DNA from: Vibrio sagamiensis NBRC 104589
GTDB lineage: Bacteria; Pseudomonadota; Gammaproteobacteria; Enterobacterales; Vibrionaceae
NCBI RefSeq assembly: GCF_007990935.1
Contig: NZ_BJXJ01000029.1
Location: forward strand, 1-53,250
Direction: 5' to 3'
DNA: 53,250 nt
Below, in pieces: positions 1-8,963 of this stretch. How positions within the stretch are numbered: position 1 is the first letter of the stretch; each line of letters begins with the position of its first letter. The translations under genes were made by a program, and so were the position numbers. The notes under the pieces were generated by a model. That model did no database searches and was not told the origin of the DNA. It saw nothing but the letters and a program-made list of their open reading frames with translations.

Positions 1-220
1 TCCCAACCATTTTGGGTAATGAGGCTGTAAATGGATTATTTATTCATTAAGAAGAGGAAGAAGCATAAATAATGCCAGATCTGGGGCGGGCATTCATGGG
101 GTCAATGGTGTGCTCTTATTGGGTTCTGATGTAATGGTCTTCCCTCATCCAGCGGCATCACTCATGATATGCCAGAATAAAAAGTGATTGTTTTTGTCTA
201 AATGTTAGCGGGAGAACATA

Positions 221-370
221 ATGGATAACTGCAAAGTTATTAGGTTGGATATTGCTAAAAATACTTCTTATCTGATCATGCTGAATTCTAAAGAAAAAGA
301 GTAAGTGGCTTTAAATCGACTCATGGATTTTCAATTACTAAGTAACTCGCCACAACCAATTGAAAGTATA
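221..370 (+). pseudogene. IS110-family transposase N-terminal fragment
   Basis: An ATG at 221 follows a GGAG ribosome site and opens a 27-codon frame whose residues 6-14 (VIRLDIAKN) match the start of IS110-family DEDD transposases, where the first Asp of the catalytic set lies in 'xIDIAKN'. The same frame continues past a TAA at 302-304 with a leucine-rich stretch and 'PQPIESII' before another stop near 370, which fits the next part of the family ('P..I..E'). Full-length proteins are over 300 residues, so this is a dead scrap. The match is short and made by eye. Confidence 0.5.
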
Positions 371-489
371 ATCTGAGTTAATTTATCTTATGATTGAAAA
401 TCTTTGCTATTTTTTGAAAATGTGAATATTTTTAAAAATTAGGTTATTAATATCACATACCTGCCGATAAAACTCATCTCTAATACAAA

Positions 490-521
490 AGCTCAGTATG
501 ATAACCATACTGAGCTTTTTT
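490..521 (+). terminator. Rho-independent terminator
   Basis: Inverted repeat GCTCAGTATG / CATACTGAGC with a five-base loop (ATAAC), followed by a run of T. No intact gene precedes it in the window, so it probably belonged to a gene lost when the insertion sequences decayed here. Confidence 0.75.
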
Positions 522-540
522 ATGCTTCCTTCTAGAGCTC

Positions 541-561
541 GGTGTCTAACTTTACGCTTAC
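541..561 (-). repeat. IS66-type end-like sequence in unexpected orientation
   Basis: Read on the minus strand it starts GTAAGCG and ends GACACC, like the end at 2293-2315. The far end of an IS66 element should read GTAAGCG on the plus strand here. The same orientation as the other end suggests it belongs to a second, lost element or that the locus was rearranged. Confidence 0.4.
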
Positions 562-638
562 CCAAAGACCTTTAAAGAGTAATGACTCTTTTAGCCAAAG
601 GGGGAATATTAACTTCTTCGTATTGACGACTAAAATGT

Positions 639-1886
639 TTATTCGCTTCTTGGCATATGCCAAGGCAGAAGATGACGATGAACATCTCCACTTTTCAACT
701 TAGGAAGCTCTCGGAATAAGTATTCCAGATATTCATACGGTTCGCAGTCGTTCGCTTTTGCGGTTTCAATGAGGCTGTACAAGACGGCACTTGCACGGGC
801 ACCATTGTGAGTATTGCTAAAGAGCCAGTTGTTCCTTCCAACCGTGAACGGACGCACTGAACGCTCCGCGCGATTATTATCAATACTGAGTCTGCCGTCC
901 TCGACGACACGGGTCAACTTTGACCATTGGTTGAGACTGTAATTAATCGCAACCCCAAGCTTACTTTTCGGTGGAACTTGGGAGACCGATTTATCTAACC
1001 AAGTTTTGAACGCCTTCAGTAGCGGCTCTGTCTGTGACTGCCTCTGCTGATATCGCTCTTCTTGTGTCTTGCCTTTTATCCCTTGTTCGATGCGATAAAG
1101 TTTCTGGAACCAGTTGATTGCCGATTGGATTTTACCTCCTTTAACTTGCTTTCCTTTTGGTTGACTTTGCTCCGCTTCCACGAACTTACGTCGTGCATGC
1201 GCCCAGCAACCAACCAGCTTCGCATTGGTTTTCTCATAGGCTTCATATCCATCGACATGGAGGTAACCATCGTAATCAGATAAGTATGAGGCTGGACAGT
1301 GGTGTCCACGGCTCTCGCCTTGGTAATCGAACAAGACGATACCCGGTGATTGTGCATCGCCTCCGCGGTCTGGACCGCATCCGTACAACCAGATGTAGCT
1401 TTTCTTTCTCTCGTCATTCAAAACTGTTAATGTGGTTTCGTCTGCGAACAGCACCTCTTGAGCAAGTAAGTTCTCTTTGAGTAACGCGATTAACGGCTCC
1501 AACTTTTCTGCACATTTCAATATCCACTGGCTCATTGTTTTACGGCTTAGCTTAATGCCATGCTGCTTGAACAAGGATTCTTGCCGATAAAGAGGCAACG
1601 CGTAGTGGTATTTATTTGTGATAATTTGCGCTAACAGAGACGGCGTAGCAATGCTTTTGGGGATCATCGATGGCGGTGGCGCAGCCATCAGCACGGTGTT
1701 TTTCTCCCCTTTTCTATCGCATTCGCGACAGACGTATTTCGGCCTTTCTGTGACTTCAACATACAGTTTAGCGGGGATGTACACCAACTTTTCACTGGTG
1801 CTTTCACCCATTTTACAAAGTGCTGACTGGCAGCATTGACAGATTTTATCTGAGTCCGCTACATATGAAGATAAATGTTGCTGGTT
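639..1886 (-). pseudogene. tnpC: IS66-family transposase TnpC, 5'-truncated
   Basis: This is the DDE transposase of an IS66-type element. The frame starting at the first ATG (1811) gives 390 residues, but it stays open upstream to a TAA at 1887-1889. That extra stretch encodes the Cys-rich 'CQCC....LCKMGE' zinc motif normally found before this point, so the ATG is internal. Visible family motifs are 'FADETT' (first Asp), 'HVDGYEAY' (second Asp), 'GCWAHARRKF', and 'DNNRAERSVRPF' (catalytic Glu). Normal TnpC proteins are about 510 residues; roughly the first 100, including the leucine-zipper region, are missing. The break is 13 bases from the end of tnpA, and tnpB is absent. A deletion therefore joined the tnpA end to the middle of tnpC, and the element should not move by itself. 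Confidence 0.85.
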
Positions 1887-1899
1887 TTAATAAGTCTCT

Positions 1900-2229
1900 T
1901 CATTGGGTGATCTCACGAATAACTTGGGCTAACCATTGAGGGGTCACAGATGCAGGGATATAAAGCTGGCAGGCTCCGACATCAAGGCGCAAAGAGGAAT
2001 AATTTTGTTGAAGTCGAGCCCGAGCGGACTCAATTTCCTACGCAGTCGGTGGAGAGACAGAGATGAATGGATTGTCTTCGTCTGAGGCAGCTTTTAATTT
2101 ACGTTGCTGACTTTTAAAGGCCTTGAGATCAATGTCATGATGACGGCAAAACTCCGAGGGTGAAAGTTCACTTTGATGATAATTTTGGATGAGTGCAGAC
2201 CACTCTTTGGAGGTTAGCTGGTTTGACAT
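1900..2229 (-). pseudogene. tnpA: IS66-family accessory protein TnpA with an internal stop
   Basis: TnpA is the small helix-turn-helix protein encoded first in IS66 elements. The ATG at 2229 has a GAGG ribosome site. The first 63 codons encode a typical start ('SKEWSALIQNYHQSELSPSEFCRHH') and end at an amber codon (2038-2040). Past this codon the same frame runs to TGA at 1900-1902 and encodes the normal C-terminus ('QLYIPASVTPQWLAQVIREI'). The full length of about 109 residues matches the family, so the gene is complete apart from one nonsense mutation. tnpB, which should follow, is gone. Confidence 0.8.
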
Positions 2230-2237
2230 ACGTCCTC

Positions 2238-2287
2238 ATGATGGAAATAAATGAAGTAAACTAGGTTACTTCATTTATTTCCATCAT
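2238..2287. repeat. Perfect 22-bp palindrome between IS66 end and tnpA
   Basis: Arms 2238-2259 and 2266-2287 are exact reverse complements around a six-base spacer (ACTAGG). The palindrome lies between the IS66 terminal repeat and the tnpA ribosome site, so any tnpA transcript starting at the element end would carry a 22-bp hairpin just upstream of GAGG. It lacks a T-run, so it is not a standard terminator. Confidence 0.8.
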
Positions 2288-2292
2288 AAGAA

Positions 2293-2315
2293 GGTGTCGA
2301 TTTAGAGACGCTTAC
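2293..2315 (-). repeat. IS66-type terminal inverted repeat, tnpA side
   Basis: Read inward on the minus strand this begins GTAAGCG and ends GACACC, the usual form of IS66-family ends. It lies 63 bases before tnpA and 16 bases after the pstB stop codon. A related sequence at 541-561 sits near the tnpC end but in the same orientation rather than inverted. Confidence 0.65.
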
Positions 2316-2330
2316 AGCCTAGGTGCTTAC

Positions 2331-3080
2331 TTAGCCAAAATCACCGTTAACATAACCTTGAGTACGATCATCTTGTGGGGTGCTAAAAATGGTATTGGTA
2401 TCATTATGTTCAACCAGTTCTCCCATCAGAAAAAATGCCGTTCGGTCAGATATACGGCGAGCTTGCTGCATCGAGTGAGTGACAATCACAATAGTGTAAT
2501 CTTTTTTTAATTCTTCCATCAACTCTTCAATTTTATGTGTTGCAATAGGATCAAGAGCCGAGGTCGGCTCATCCATTAAGATCACATCAGGTTCCATTGC
2601 AATGGTACGAGCGATACATAATCGTTGCTGCTGACCTCCTGATAGACCAAATGCATGCGATTTCAGACGATCTTTGACTTCATCCCATAAAGCAGCACCA
2701 CGCAATGAGCGCTCGACGATTTCATCAATGTGCCTTTTATCCTTGACACCTTGTGCCCTTAATCCATAAGCCACATTTTCATAAATGCTCATAGGAAAAG
2801 GATTCGGCTTTTGGAACACCATCCCAACTTTTATCCTTAAATCAGCAACATCGATATTACCGTAGATATCTTCACCATCCATCGTTAATTTACCGGTAAT
2901 CTTAACGCCCTCGATAAGATCGTTCATACGATTTAAACAACGCAACAGTGTCGACTTGCCACATCCTGATGGACCGATTAACGCAGTGACTTGGCGGACA
3001 GGAATCGGCAAATCAATCGATTTTAACGCTTGGTTCTGACCGTAGAATAAATTTAGCCCTTCAATATCAAATTTGTTCAT
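2331..3080 (-). CDS. pstB: Phosphate ABC transporter ATP-binding protein PstB
   Basis: Cytoplasmic ATPase of the high-affinity phosphate importer; it drives uptake through PstC and PstA. The sequence shows Walker A (GPSGCGKST), the ABC signature (LSGGQQQR), Walker B ([12 protein letters not shown]) and the switch His (VTHSM). The 249-residue length from the second ATG (3080) is normal for PstB; an in-frame ATG five codons upstream (3095) is possible but has a poorer ribosome site. It is the last gene of pstS-pstC-pstA-pstB, 55 bases after pstA. In enterobacteria phoU follows; here an IS66 end begins 16 bases after the stop. From memory, the chromosome II pst operon of V. cholerae also lacks phoU, so this need not be a loss. 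Confidence 0.95.
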   Translation of the reverse strand: MNKFDIEGLNLFYGQNQALKSIDLPIPVRQVTALIGPSGCGKSTLLRCLNRMNDLIEGVKITGKLTMDGEDIYGNIDVADLRIKVGMVFQKPNPFPMSIYENVAYGLRAQGVKDKRHIDEIVERSLRGAALWDEVKDRLKSHAFGLSGGQQQRLCIARTIAMEPDVILMDEPTSALDPIATHKIEELMEELKKDYTIVIVTHSMQQARRISDRTAFFLMGELVEHNDTNTIFSTPQDDRTQGYVNGDFG

Positions 3081-3135
3081 TTTTCTATATCTCATAATGT
3101 ATTTTATATCTTAATGTGCTGTTTTATTTATCTTG

Positions 3136-3999
3136 TTAGTAATTTGCACGATTAAAGCGTCGGGCAATCAGCTTCGTCAATGTATTGATAATGAGAACGA
3201 CAACAATTAACACCGTTGCTGTCCCATACGCTTGGTTCCATTCATCGATAGTAAATAGCTCAGTAGTCAATTTATATAAGTGAACGGTCAAGGTTCGCCC
3301 CGAATCCAATAGCGAATCCGGAATACGAGCGACCATGCCAGCGGTTAAAAAAACAGGGGCCGACTCTCCGATAACACGACCAATACTCAAAATGACAGAA
3401 GTTAGAATACCGGGTATAGCGCTAGGTAGAATCAATCGCCAAATTGTGTACGTTTTCGATGCGCCAAGCCCATACGAGCCCTCACGAAAAGTCTGTGGCA
3501 CCGCCATTAGCGCTTCTTCTGTTGTACGAATAATGACAGGAAGGATAAGGATACTTAATGTCAGCGCCCCTGATAAAATAGAAAAACCCAATCCCAGTAT
3601 GGCGACAAAAAATGTCATACCAAAAAGACCAAAGATGATAGAGGGTATACCCGCGAGGGATTCCGTACAAAATCGAATCACTTTAACCAATCGACTGCCG
3701 ACTTTAGCATATTCAGTTAAATAGATTGCAGTCATAATGCCGATTGGGGCTGCTACAGAAATGGACGCGATGACCATGTAAATTGTCGAGACAATCATCG
3801 GGAAGATGCCATGCTCATCTCCAGTGCGAGTATAATTATCAGTGATGAACTTCCAATCCACGTGTTGTAAACCATTCGATAGAATGTACCACATAATCCA
3901 GAATAGAAAGCCCACAGTTAGGCCGGCTGAGGCCCAGACCAAAGCGTGACAAATTTTGTCTTTACGCTGGCGAGTTTGCTTTAATTTTACGCGATTCAT
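3136..3999 (-). CDS. pstA: Phosphate ABC transporter permease PstA
   Basis: Inner-membrane permease that pairs with PstC to form the phosphate channel. The 287 residues show about six hydrophobic segments after a basic N-terminus ('QTRQRKDKICHALVWASAGLTVGFLFWIMWYILS'). The permease EAA-type loop is seen at 'REGSYGLGASKTYTIWRLILPSAIPGI'. It starts 24 bases after pstC and is followed by pstB, consistent with one transcript. Length and motif are typical and nothing is missing. Confidence 0.94.
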   Translation of the reverse strand: MNRVKLKQTRQRKDKICHALVWASAGLTVGFLFWIMWYILSNGLQHVDWKFITDNYTRTGDEHGIFPMIVSTIYMVIASISVAAPIGIMTAIYLTEYAKVGSRLVKVIRFCTESLAGIPSIIFGLFGMTFFVAILGLGFSILSGALTLSILILPVIIRTTEEALMAVPQTFREGSYGLGASKTYTIWRLILPSAIPGILTSVILSIGRVIGESAPVFLTAGMVARIPDSLLDSGRTLTVHLYKLTTELFTIDEWNQAYGTATVLIVVVLIINTLTKLIARRFNRANY

Positions 4000-4023
4000 A
4001 TTTGCCTCTATTTTGTGCAGTGT

Positions 4024-4956
4024 CTATTTTGCTTTTTCTCGATTAAAGTAAAGAAGTAGCGCATTTAACGTCATGATAAACACTAAAAGGACCACACCTG
4101 TCGCGTAAAGCGCATTGGCATGCACACCGCTTGCGTAAGACATTTCAATCGCAATATTTGCTGTTAAAGTCCGAGCTGAATCCAAAATCCCTTCTGGCAT
4201 CGCAGGCGCATTCCCCATCACCATAATAATGGCCATCGTTTCACCTAATGCTCTGCCAATACCTAAGATCACACCCGTCATAATGCCTGAACGGGCAGCA
4301 GGAACGAGTAATTTGAAGATCGTATATACCTTTGATGCTCCAAGAGCTAACGAACCTTCTTTGTAGGTTTTGGGTACTGCTCGAATAGACGTTTCAGAAA
4401 CGGTAATCACCGTCGGCAGGATCATAATACCTAAGACGATGATGCCAGCTAAAATAGTATTACCAGCAGGAACATCAAAGACATTTTGAATCAGTGGCAC
4501 AATGATCACGAGTCCAAAAAAGCCATAAACTACCGAAGGAATCCCAGCAAGCAGTTCAACCGCTGGACGAATGATATTCGCTAATCGCTTAGGGGCAATT
4601 TCTGCAATAAAGATCGCGGTTAACACTCCGATAGGTACACCAACAATAACTGCTCCTGCCGTTGAGGCAACAGAAGCAACAATCATTGTTGCAACACCAT
4701 ATAATGCTGGTGGTAGCCAGTGTTTGCCTAATACAATGCCAGAAACTCCAACTTCTTGGAAAGCTGGAACACTCTCTTTAATAATAAAATAAGCAATAAT
4801 AGCTAGCGATAAAATACCGATGACGGCACTTGTTAAAAACAAACCGTGAAAAATTCGCTCTTTCCAATCAACTCGACGCTTTGTGCGCAAACCGGATTTA
4901 GGAAGAGAGATTGTCTCAGTGGTAATAAATTTTTTACTGTCTGTTGCGATGGTCAT
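4024..4956 (-). CDS. pstC: Phosphate ABC transporter permease PstC
   Basis: Second permease of the phosphate importer. The 310-residue product has a cytoplasmic N-terminal tail (about 40 residues), then six predicted membrane segments. The permease signature loop is 'KEGSLALGASKVYTIFKLLVPAARSGI', close to the one in PstA. It lies 97 bases downstream of pstS, a wider gap than elsewhere in the operon, which often reflects different amounts of binding protein and permease, but I see no convincing terminator or promoter in that gap. Confidence 0.94.
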   Translation of the reverse strand: MTIATDSKKFITTETISLPKSGLRTKRRVDWKERIFHGLFLTSAVIGILSLAIIAYFIIKESVPAFQEVGVSGIVLGKHWLPPALYGVATMIVASVASTAGAVIVGVPIGVLTAIFIAEIAPKRLANIIRPAVELLAGIPSVVYGFFGLVIIVPLIQNVFDVPAGNTILAGIIVLGIMILPTVITVSETSIRAVPKTYKEGSLALGASKVYTIFKLLVPAARSGIMTGVILGIGRALGETMAIIMVMGNAPAMPEGILDSARTLTANIAIEMSYASGVHANALYATGVVLLVFIMTLNALLLYFNREKAK

Positions 4957-5053
4957 TTAAAAATCTCACGGTTCTCAGTAATACCTTTGAACACAATCGA
5001 TAAATAGGCCCAGCCCGAAAATGTAGACTGAGCAAAGAGTCAATCAAACAAGA

Positions 5054-5875
5054 TTAGTTAATTGCAATATAGCCATTTTTCTCTACAAGCGCTTGAGCTT
5101 CTTTAGTCAACATCCAATCTAAGAATTGTTGGGCTTGAGCAGAAGGTTGGCCATCTTTGTACAAGACAAGAAATGGGCGAGCGACTTTGTAGGAACCATT
5201 CTTAACATTATCAACCGATGCTTGAACACCATCGATAGGCAAAGCTAGAACGGATTTATCTACGGTGCCTAGAGAGATGTAACCAATAGCGTATGGGTTA
5301 GAAGCTACCATTGTTTTCAATGCCCCATTACCATTAGCAACCTGGGCTCGTTGTGAGATAGCAGAAACTTTCTTATCCGCTATCTTCATTTTTAAGGACA
5401 TGATGTCTTCAAATGCACCACGAGTACCTGAAGCAGTGTCACGAGTGATAGTGACGATAGGTTTATCAGCACCACCCACATCTTTCCAATTAGTTATTTC
5501 GCCTTTATAAATTGCAGCGACTTGCTCAGCAGTAAGACCTGACAGTTTGTTTTGCGGGTTTACCACAACAGCAATACCATCAAGGGCTACTTTCTCTTCT
5601 TTCAATATTAGATCTTGTTCAGACTCTTTAAGGTTACGAGAAGACATACCTAAGTCAGCAGAACCATTTTTTGCGGCTTTGACGCCAGCTGAAGAGCCTG
5701 GGCCTTGTACTTCTATAAATACATCTGGATGAGTTTTCATGTAAGTTTCAGAGAAAACTTCCATCAGTGGCGTAACACTACTTGAACCTACAGCAGTGAT
5801 TGTTTCTTTGGCAGAAACAGAACTTACAACCATTAATCCTAGAAGTGCAAGAGCACCTGTTACTGTCTTTTTCAT
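5054..5875 (-). CDS. pstS: Phosphate-binding periplasmic protein PstS
   Basis: Periplasmic phosphate-binding protein that feeds PstCAB. The start is set at 5875 (MKKTVTGALALLGLMVVSSVSA, a clear signal peptide) because AAGGAA lies just upstream; the longer open frame to 5953 would run through the PhoB sites. The mature protein begins near KETITAVGSSSVTPLME, with the phosphate-loop 'GSSSVTP' and the later 'TRDTASGTRGAFE' binding segment typical of the short PstS type (about 273 residues). It is the first gene of the operon and is preceded by four PhoB half-sites. Confidence 0.94.
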   Translation of the reverse strand: MKKTVTGALALLGLMVVSSVSAKETITAVGSSSVTPLMEVFSETYMKTHPDVFIEVQGPGSSAGVKAAKNGSADLGMSSRNLKESEQDLILKEEKVALDGIAVVVNPQNKLSGLTAEQVAAIYKGEITNWKDVGGADKPIVTITRDTASGTRGAFEDIMSLKMKIADKKVSAISQRAQVANGNGALKTMVASNPYAIGYISLGTVDKSVLALPIDGVQASVDNVKNGSYKVARPFLVLYKDGQPSAQAQQFLDWMLTKEAQALVEKNGYIAIN

Positions 5876-5930
5876 CACAATTTCCTTTAATGCGCTTATT
5901 GACGCCGTTGTATTTAACTGGACAATAGAC

Positions 5931-5986
5931 ACTTTAGGATTTGAATGTGACATTTATGTTGCAGTTGTTTGAAACCTCTATGACAT
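5931..5986 (-). promoter_or_regulatory. PhoB-controlled pstS promoter (two tandem Pho boxes)
   Basis: On the minus strand four seven-base half-sites occur at exact 11-base steps: ATGTCAT (5980-5986), GTTTCAA (5969-5975), CTGCAAC (5958-5964) and ATGTCAC (5947-5953). The known PhoB site is a pair of CTGTCAT-like repeats separated by four bases. A possible -10 (TAAAGT, complement at 5932-5937) lies about ten bases after the last half-site, where a PhoB-dependent promoter with no normal -35 should have it. Confidence 0.85.
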
Positions 5987-6055
5987 CTATATCTAAGTAA
6001 ACTCAAAATGCTTGACGGTAGGGTTGCTGGATTGCATCTCGATTTATTTTGAGGG

Positions 6056-6083
6056 ATAAAAAAGTCCGAACATGCTCGGACTT
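6056..6083 (-). terminator. Terminator of the DEAD-box helicase gene
   Basis: On the minus strand AAGTCCGA / TCGGACTT pairs around a six-base loop and is followed by six T. It lies about 40 bases past the stop codon of the helicase. Confidence 0.8.
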
Positions 6084-6121
6084 AGTAGTATTATTTGTTG
6101 ATGTTCCAAGTCACATTGACT

Positions 6122-7453
6122 TTAATCTTCTGAACTTGGCTCAGCAGGCTTCTTTTTAGGGATAAACACATTATCACCTACTGCCACATGTTGATAAAAG
6201 CTTTTGTCACGTTTCATTGGCTTCTTCGCTGCTTTTTTCGCCGGAGCTTTGGCTTTATTCGGCGCAGCTTTCTTACCACGAAAGTCTGGTTTACGCGGTT
6301 TTAATCCTTTAAACTTACCTTTCAACCCCTCAAGTATCGAAAAGTTAAGGTCTTGCTGCAGATAAGATTCGACACGTTTAAAACTGTCCCAATCTTTAGG
6401 ACCAACTAATGAAATAGCATCGCCTTTATTACCGGCTCGTCCCGTTCTTCCAACTCGGTGGACATACTCCTCAGTATGCTTTGGCATATCAAAGTTGATC
6501 ACGTGAGTCACTGTCGAAATATCTAAACCACGAGATGCAACATCTGTTGTCACCAATATTTTAAACACAGCACGTTCAAATTGACTCATGATGGTATTGC
6601 GTTGAGTCTGATTTAAATTGCCACTCAGAGCAATTGCCTTGAGCTTTTTCTCATTAAGCTTGGCAGTTAGGCGCTCTGTATCATCTCGGGTCGCCGTAAA
6701 GATAATCACTTGACGATACTCGGCTTCTTCAAGCACACGATCCAAAACCGCTTCTTTATGATCTAAGTGATCACATAGATAAAACGTTTGAGTAATATCT
6801 TGATGTTCTTCGCTAGAAACACCAACCGCAATACGCTTAGGCGCATTAAGCATTTCAGACGCAATACCATTAACCTCTGCATGATCCAACGTTGCTGAAA
6901 ACATCAGAGTTTGACGACGACGATGTTTAGCAGCTTTATGAATTTTACGTAGTTCAGGAGCAAAACCTAAATCAAGCATGCGATCCGCTTCATCAAGCAC
7001 TAATGTATCCAAACCATCAAGGAAAAGAGAACGGTGCTCTAAATGGTCAGCCAAGCGTCCTGGGGTTGCGACAATAAATTTAGGGTATCGACGTAATGCT
7101 TTTACTTGGTCATTAAAGTTTTCACCGCCAAGAATCAAAGCCGCTTCATAAGATAGTCCCATTAACATAGAACGCAATTCACCATATACCTGTTTCGCTA
7201 GCTCTCGTGTTGGGGCAAGAATCACAGCTCTTGGGTCTTTAGCTGAAAATGACTTGGTCTTGAGAGATTTATGAAGTATAGGTAATACAAAAGCCAAAGT
7301 CTTGCCTGAACCTGTTTTAGAAGATGCCAGTAGATCCTTGCCTGCAATAGCCACAGGAATTGCCTGTTGCTGTATGTCAGTCGCTTTTTTGAAATCGTAA
7401 TGTTTTAGGTTCTTCAACAATCGGTTGTCTAGGCCTAGATCTTTAAATTGCAA
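6122..7453 (-). CDS. DEAD-box ATP-dependent RNA helicase
   Basis: RNA-remodelling helicase of the DEAD-box family. Core motifs appear in order: Q motif around residues 25-40, motif I SSKTGSGKT (48-56), Ia APTRELA, Ib TPGRLAD, II DEAD near residue 158, III SAT, IV 'VIIFTAT', V 'TTDVASRGLD', VI HRVGRTGRAG. A basic Lys/Ala/Pro-rich tail of about 60 residues follows the core, as in RhlE- and SrmB-like proteins, and probably binds RNA. The longest frame begins at 7465 (447 residues); I cannot separate the start at 7465 from another near it, and the given upper coordinate should be read as approximate by a few codons. It is a single gene between pstS and lpp, with its own terminator. Which paralogue (rhlE, srmB or other) is not clear. 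Confidence 0.9.
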   Translation of the reverse strand: MQFKDLGLDNRLLKNLKHYDFKKATDIQQQAIPVAIAGKDLLASSKTGSGKTLAFVLPILHKSLKTKSFSAKDPRAVILAPTRELAKQVYGELRSMLMGLSYEAALILGGENFNDQVKALRRYPKFIVATPGRLADHLEHRSLFLDGLDTLVLDEADRMLDLGFAPELRKIHKAAKHRRRQTLMFSATLDHAEVNGIASEMLNAPKRIAVGVSSEEHQDITQTFYLCDHLDHKEAVLDRVLEEAEYRQVIIFTATRDDTERLTAKLNEKKLKAIALSGNLNQTQRNTIMSQFERAVFKILVTTDVASRGLDISTVTHVINFDMPKHTEEYVHRVGRTGRAGNKGDAISLVGPKDWDSFKRVESYLQQDLNFSILEGLKGKFKGLKPRKPDFRGKKAAPNKAKAPAKKAAKKPMKRDKSFYQHVAVGDNVFIPKKKPAEPSSED

Positions 7454-7465
7454 AGTATTCTCCAA

Positions 7466-7971
7466 TTAATAATCGGTGTCTGAGTGCTGTTAATATCGTT
7501 TTTCATTCTAGAGACTGTCGGCCTTCCAAGTAAACTAGAGCACAATAATGGTTTAAAAACCCATCGTTATTATCATTTAGAATACTCAACAGACTTCTAG
7601 TACAGCACAAAATAAAAGCGCGCTATCATAACGCAAACCCTAGGAGTATAGATAGAGATCACACAAACTAAATTGTATTAGAAAAAAGAATCTTCTTTCA
7701 TTTACGCTTAATCTGCCATCACTTCATTCTAACTCATTGATAGTAAAGATGTAGAGATATTGGTCTTATCATACCAGATACTGTTAAAAGAAGGCAGAAT
7801 TATAAAATCTGTCTAAATGATTCAGCACCTGTATATGGTTCTCTATGAAATACTTGGTTTTTTTTTACTTTTGCTACATCATATACTGATAGATTCGTTC
7901 TATACTCGCTCTACTTATGTGAGAATTTTTCTCACTGTGTAGAACTTTCACTCAAAGTAAGGAATTTATAT
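7466..7971. other. Intergenic region between divergent helicase and lpp genes
   Basis: About 500 AT-rich bases separate two divergent genes and should hold both promoters. A TATACT at about 7911 could be the -10 of lpp, but I see no well-spaced -35. No coding potential or repeat was found. Confidence 0.5.
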
Positions 7972-8217
7972 ATGAACAAAACATTGATTGCAGCAGCAGC
8001 TACTTCTGTTTTTCTTTTAGCGGGTTGTGCATCTTCTGACGATGCAACAACGTCTAAACTAAACGAACTAAGCAACCAGGTAAGCGAGCTAAGCCAAAAC
8101 GTTCAATCTCTTCAATCTGATGTACAAAAATCAGGTGCAGCAGCAATGGCAGCACAAGAAGAAGCTGAGCGCGCTAACGATCGTATCGATAACATCGCTC
8201 AATCTTACACTAAGTAA
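7972..8217 (+). CDS. lpp: Lpp-type murein lipoprotein
   Basis: Small outer-membrane lipoprotein that tethers the envelope to peptidoglycan. The 81-residue precursor has a signal peptide with lipobox LAGC (Cys19), with Ala at +2, which favours outer-membrane sorting. The mature part is a continuous heptad coiled coil ('KLNELSNQVSELSQNVQSL'), expected to trimerise, and ends in Lys81, the residue that L,D-transpeptidases join to peptidoglycan in enterobacteria. AAGGAA gives a good ribosome site and a strong terminator follows. The L,D-transpeptidase encoded at 10949-11875 is a plausible partner. Confidence 0.9.
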   Translation: MNKTLIAAAATSVFLLAGCASSDDATTSKLNELSNQVSELSQNVQSLQSDVQKSGAAAMAAQEEAERANDRIDNIAQSYTK

Positions 8218-8284
8218 GAAAAACTTATCATAATAGCCATTATAAATCAGTAACTTAATTAAGGTTTATATGATAAATGGCAAT

Positions 8285-8315
8285 AAAATGGCGACATATT
8301 TTATGTCGCCATTTT
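8285..8315 (+). terminator. Terminator of lpp
   Basis: Fourteen-base arms (AAAATGGCGACATA and its complement) around a three-base TTT loop, ending in TTTTT. It follows lpp by about 70 bases. The symmetry of A and T runs means it could act in both directions. Confidence 0.9.
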
Positions 8316-8963
8316 TGTCTAATCATATTTAGAATATACACCTCAAGCCAACAACTTTGCTCAAAGTTCAGTCTTATAAGAATTGCCACTACTCCGCGGG
8401 CCATCGTTCGTTTTCCTTCCCAAAACTACCGAGCGACTCCAGTGCACTCCATCAACCTGAAAGGAACACTATCAAGCATTTTTCGCCGAATTACCAATGA
8501 ATAGGGTAAGAATGAGGCCAAAGATATGTGGTTATACAAAGCCTCTAAGTTAGCTTAAATTTAAGTACAACCTGAAGTCTCTGGTGTACCACACCATAGC
8601 TGTTCTTATTAGATTGAAGTCCCCATATGCCATTGCAGCTAGCGGCACTTTTTCATCGAACAGAGTTTGGCTTTTACAGTGACTTTCCCAAAGTAGCATG
8701 TACAGTAACTCTCACGATCAGCTTTACGTGTAATGTCACAATTAAACTCCTTTTTAAACCAACTTAGTCTCTCAATCCTTTCAAAATCTTTTAAATAAAC
8801 TAAAGCAGCAAATAGCTGATAAAAACGATACTATAAGGTTATTCAAACCAAAATAATACTAACTCCACACTTTAGATTTATGCTCTGACTCAATAATAAA
8901 TAAGCCTAAAATAAACACAAAAACCTGTACTGAGTCAAACCGGCTAATTTTTTTTAAGATCTA
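8316..8963. other. Long gap with no convincing gene
   Basis: About 650 bases between the lpp terminator and the repeat-protein gene. Short open frames are present but have no start signals or recognisable products. GC is higher around 8390-8470 than in the surroundings, which might mark old imported sequence. No repeat or RNA gene recognised. Confidence 0.5.

Noticed and set aside
5876..5953. Longer pstS start at 5953
   Set aside because: It would place PhoB half-sites inside the gene and bury the signal peptide; the ATG at 5875 has a good ribosome site.
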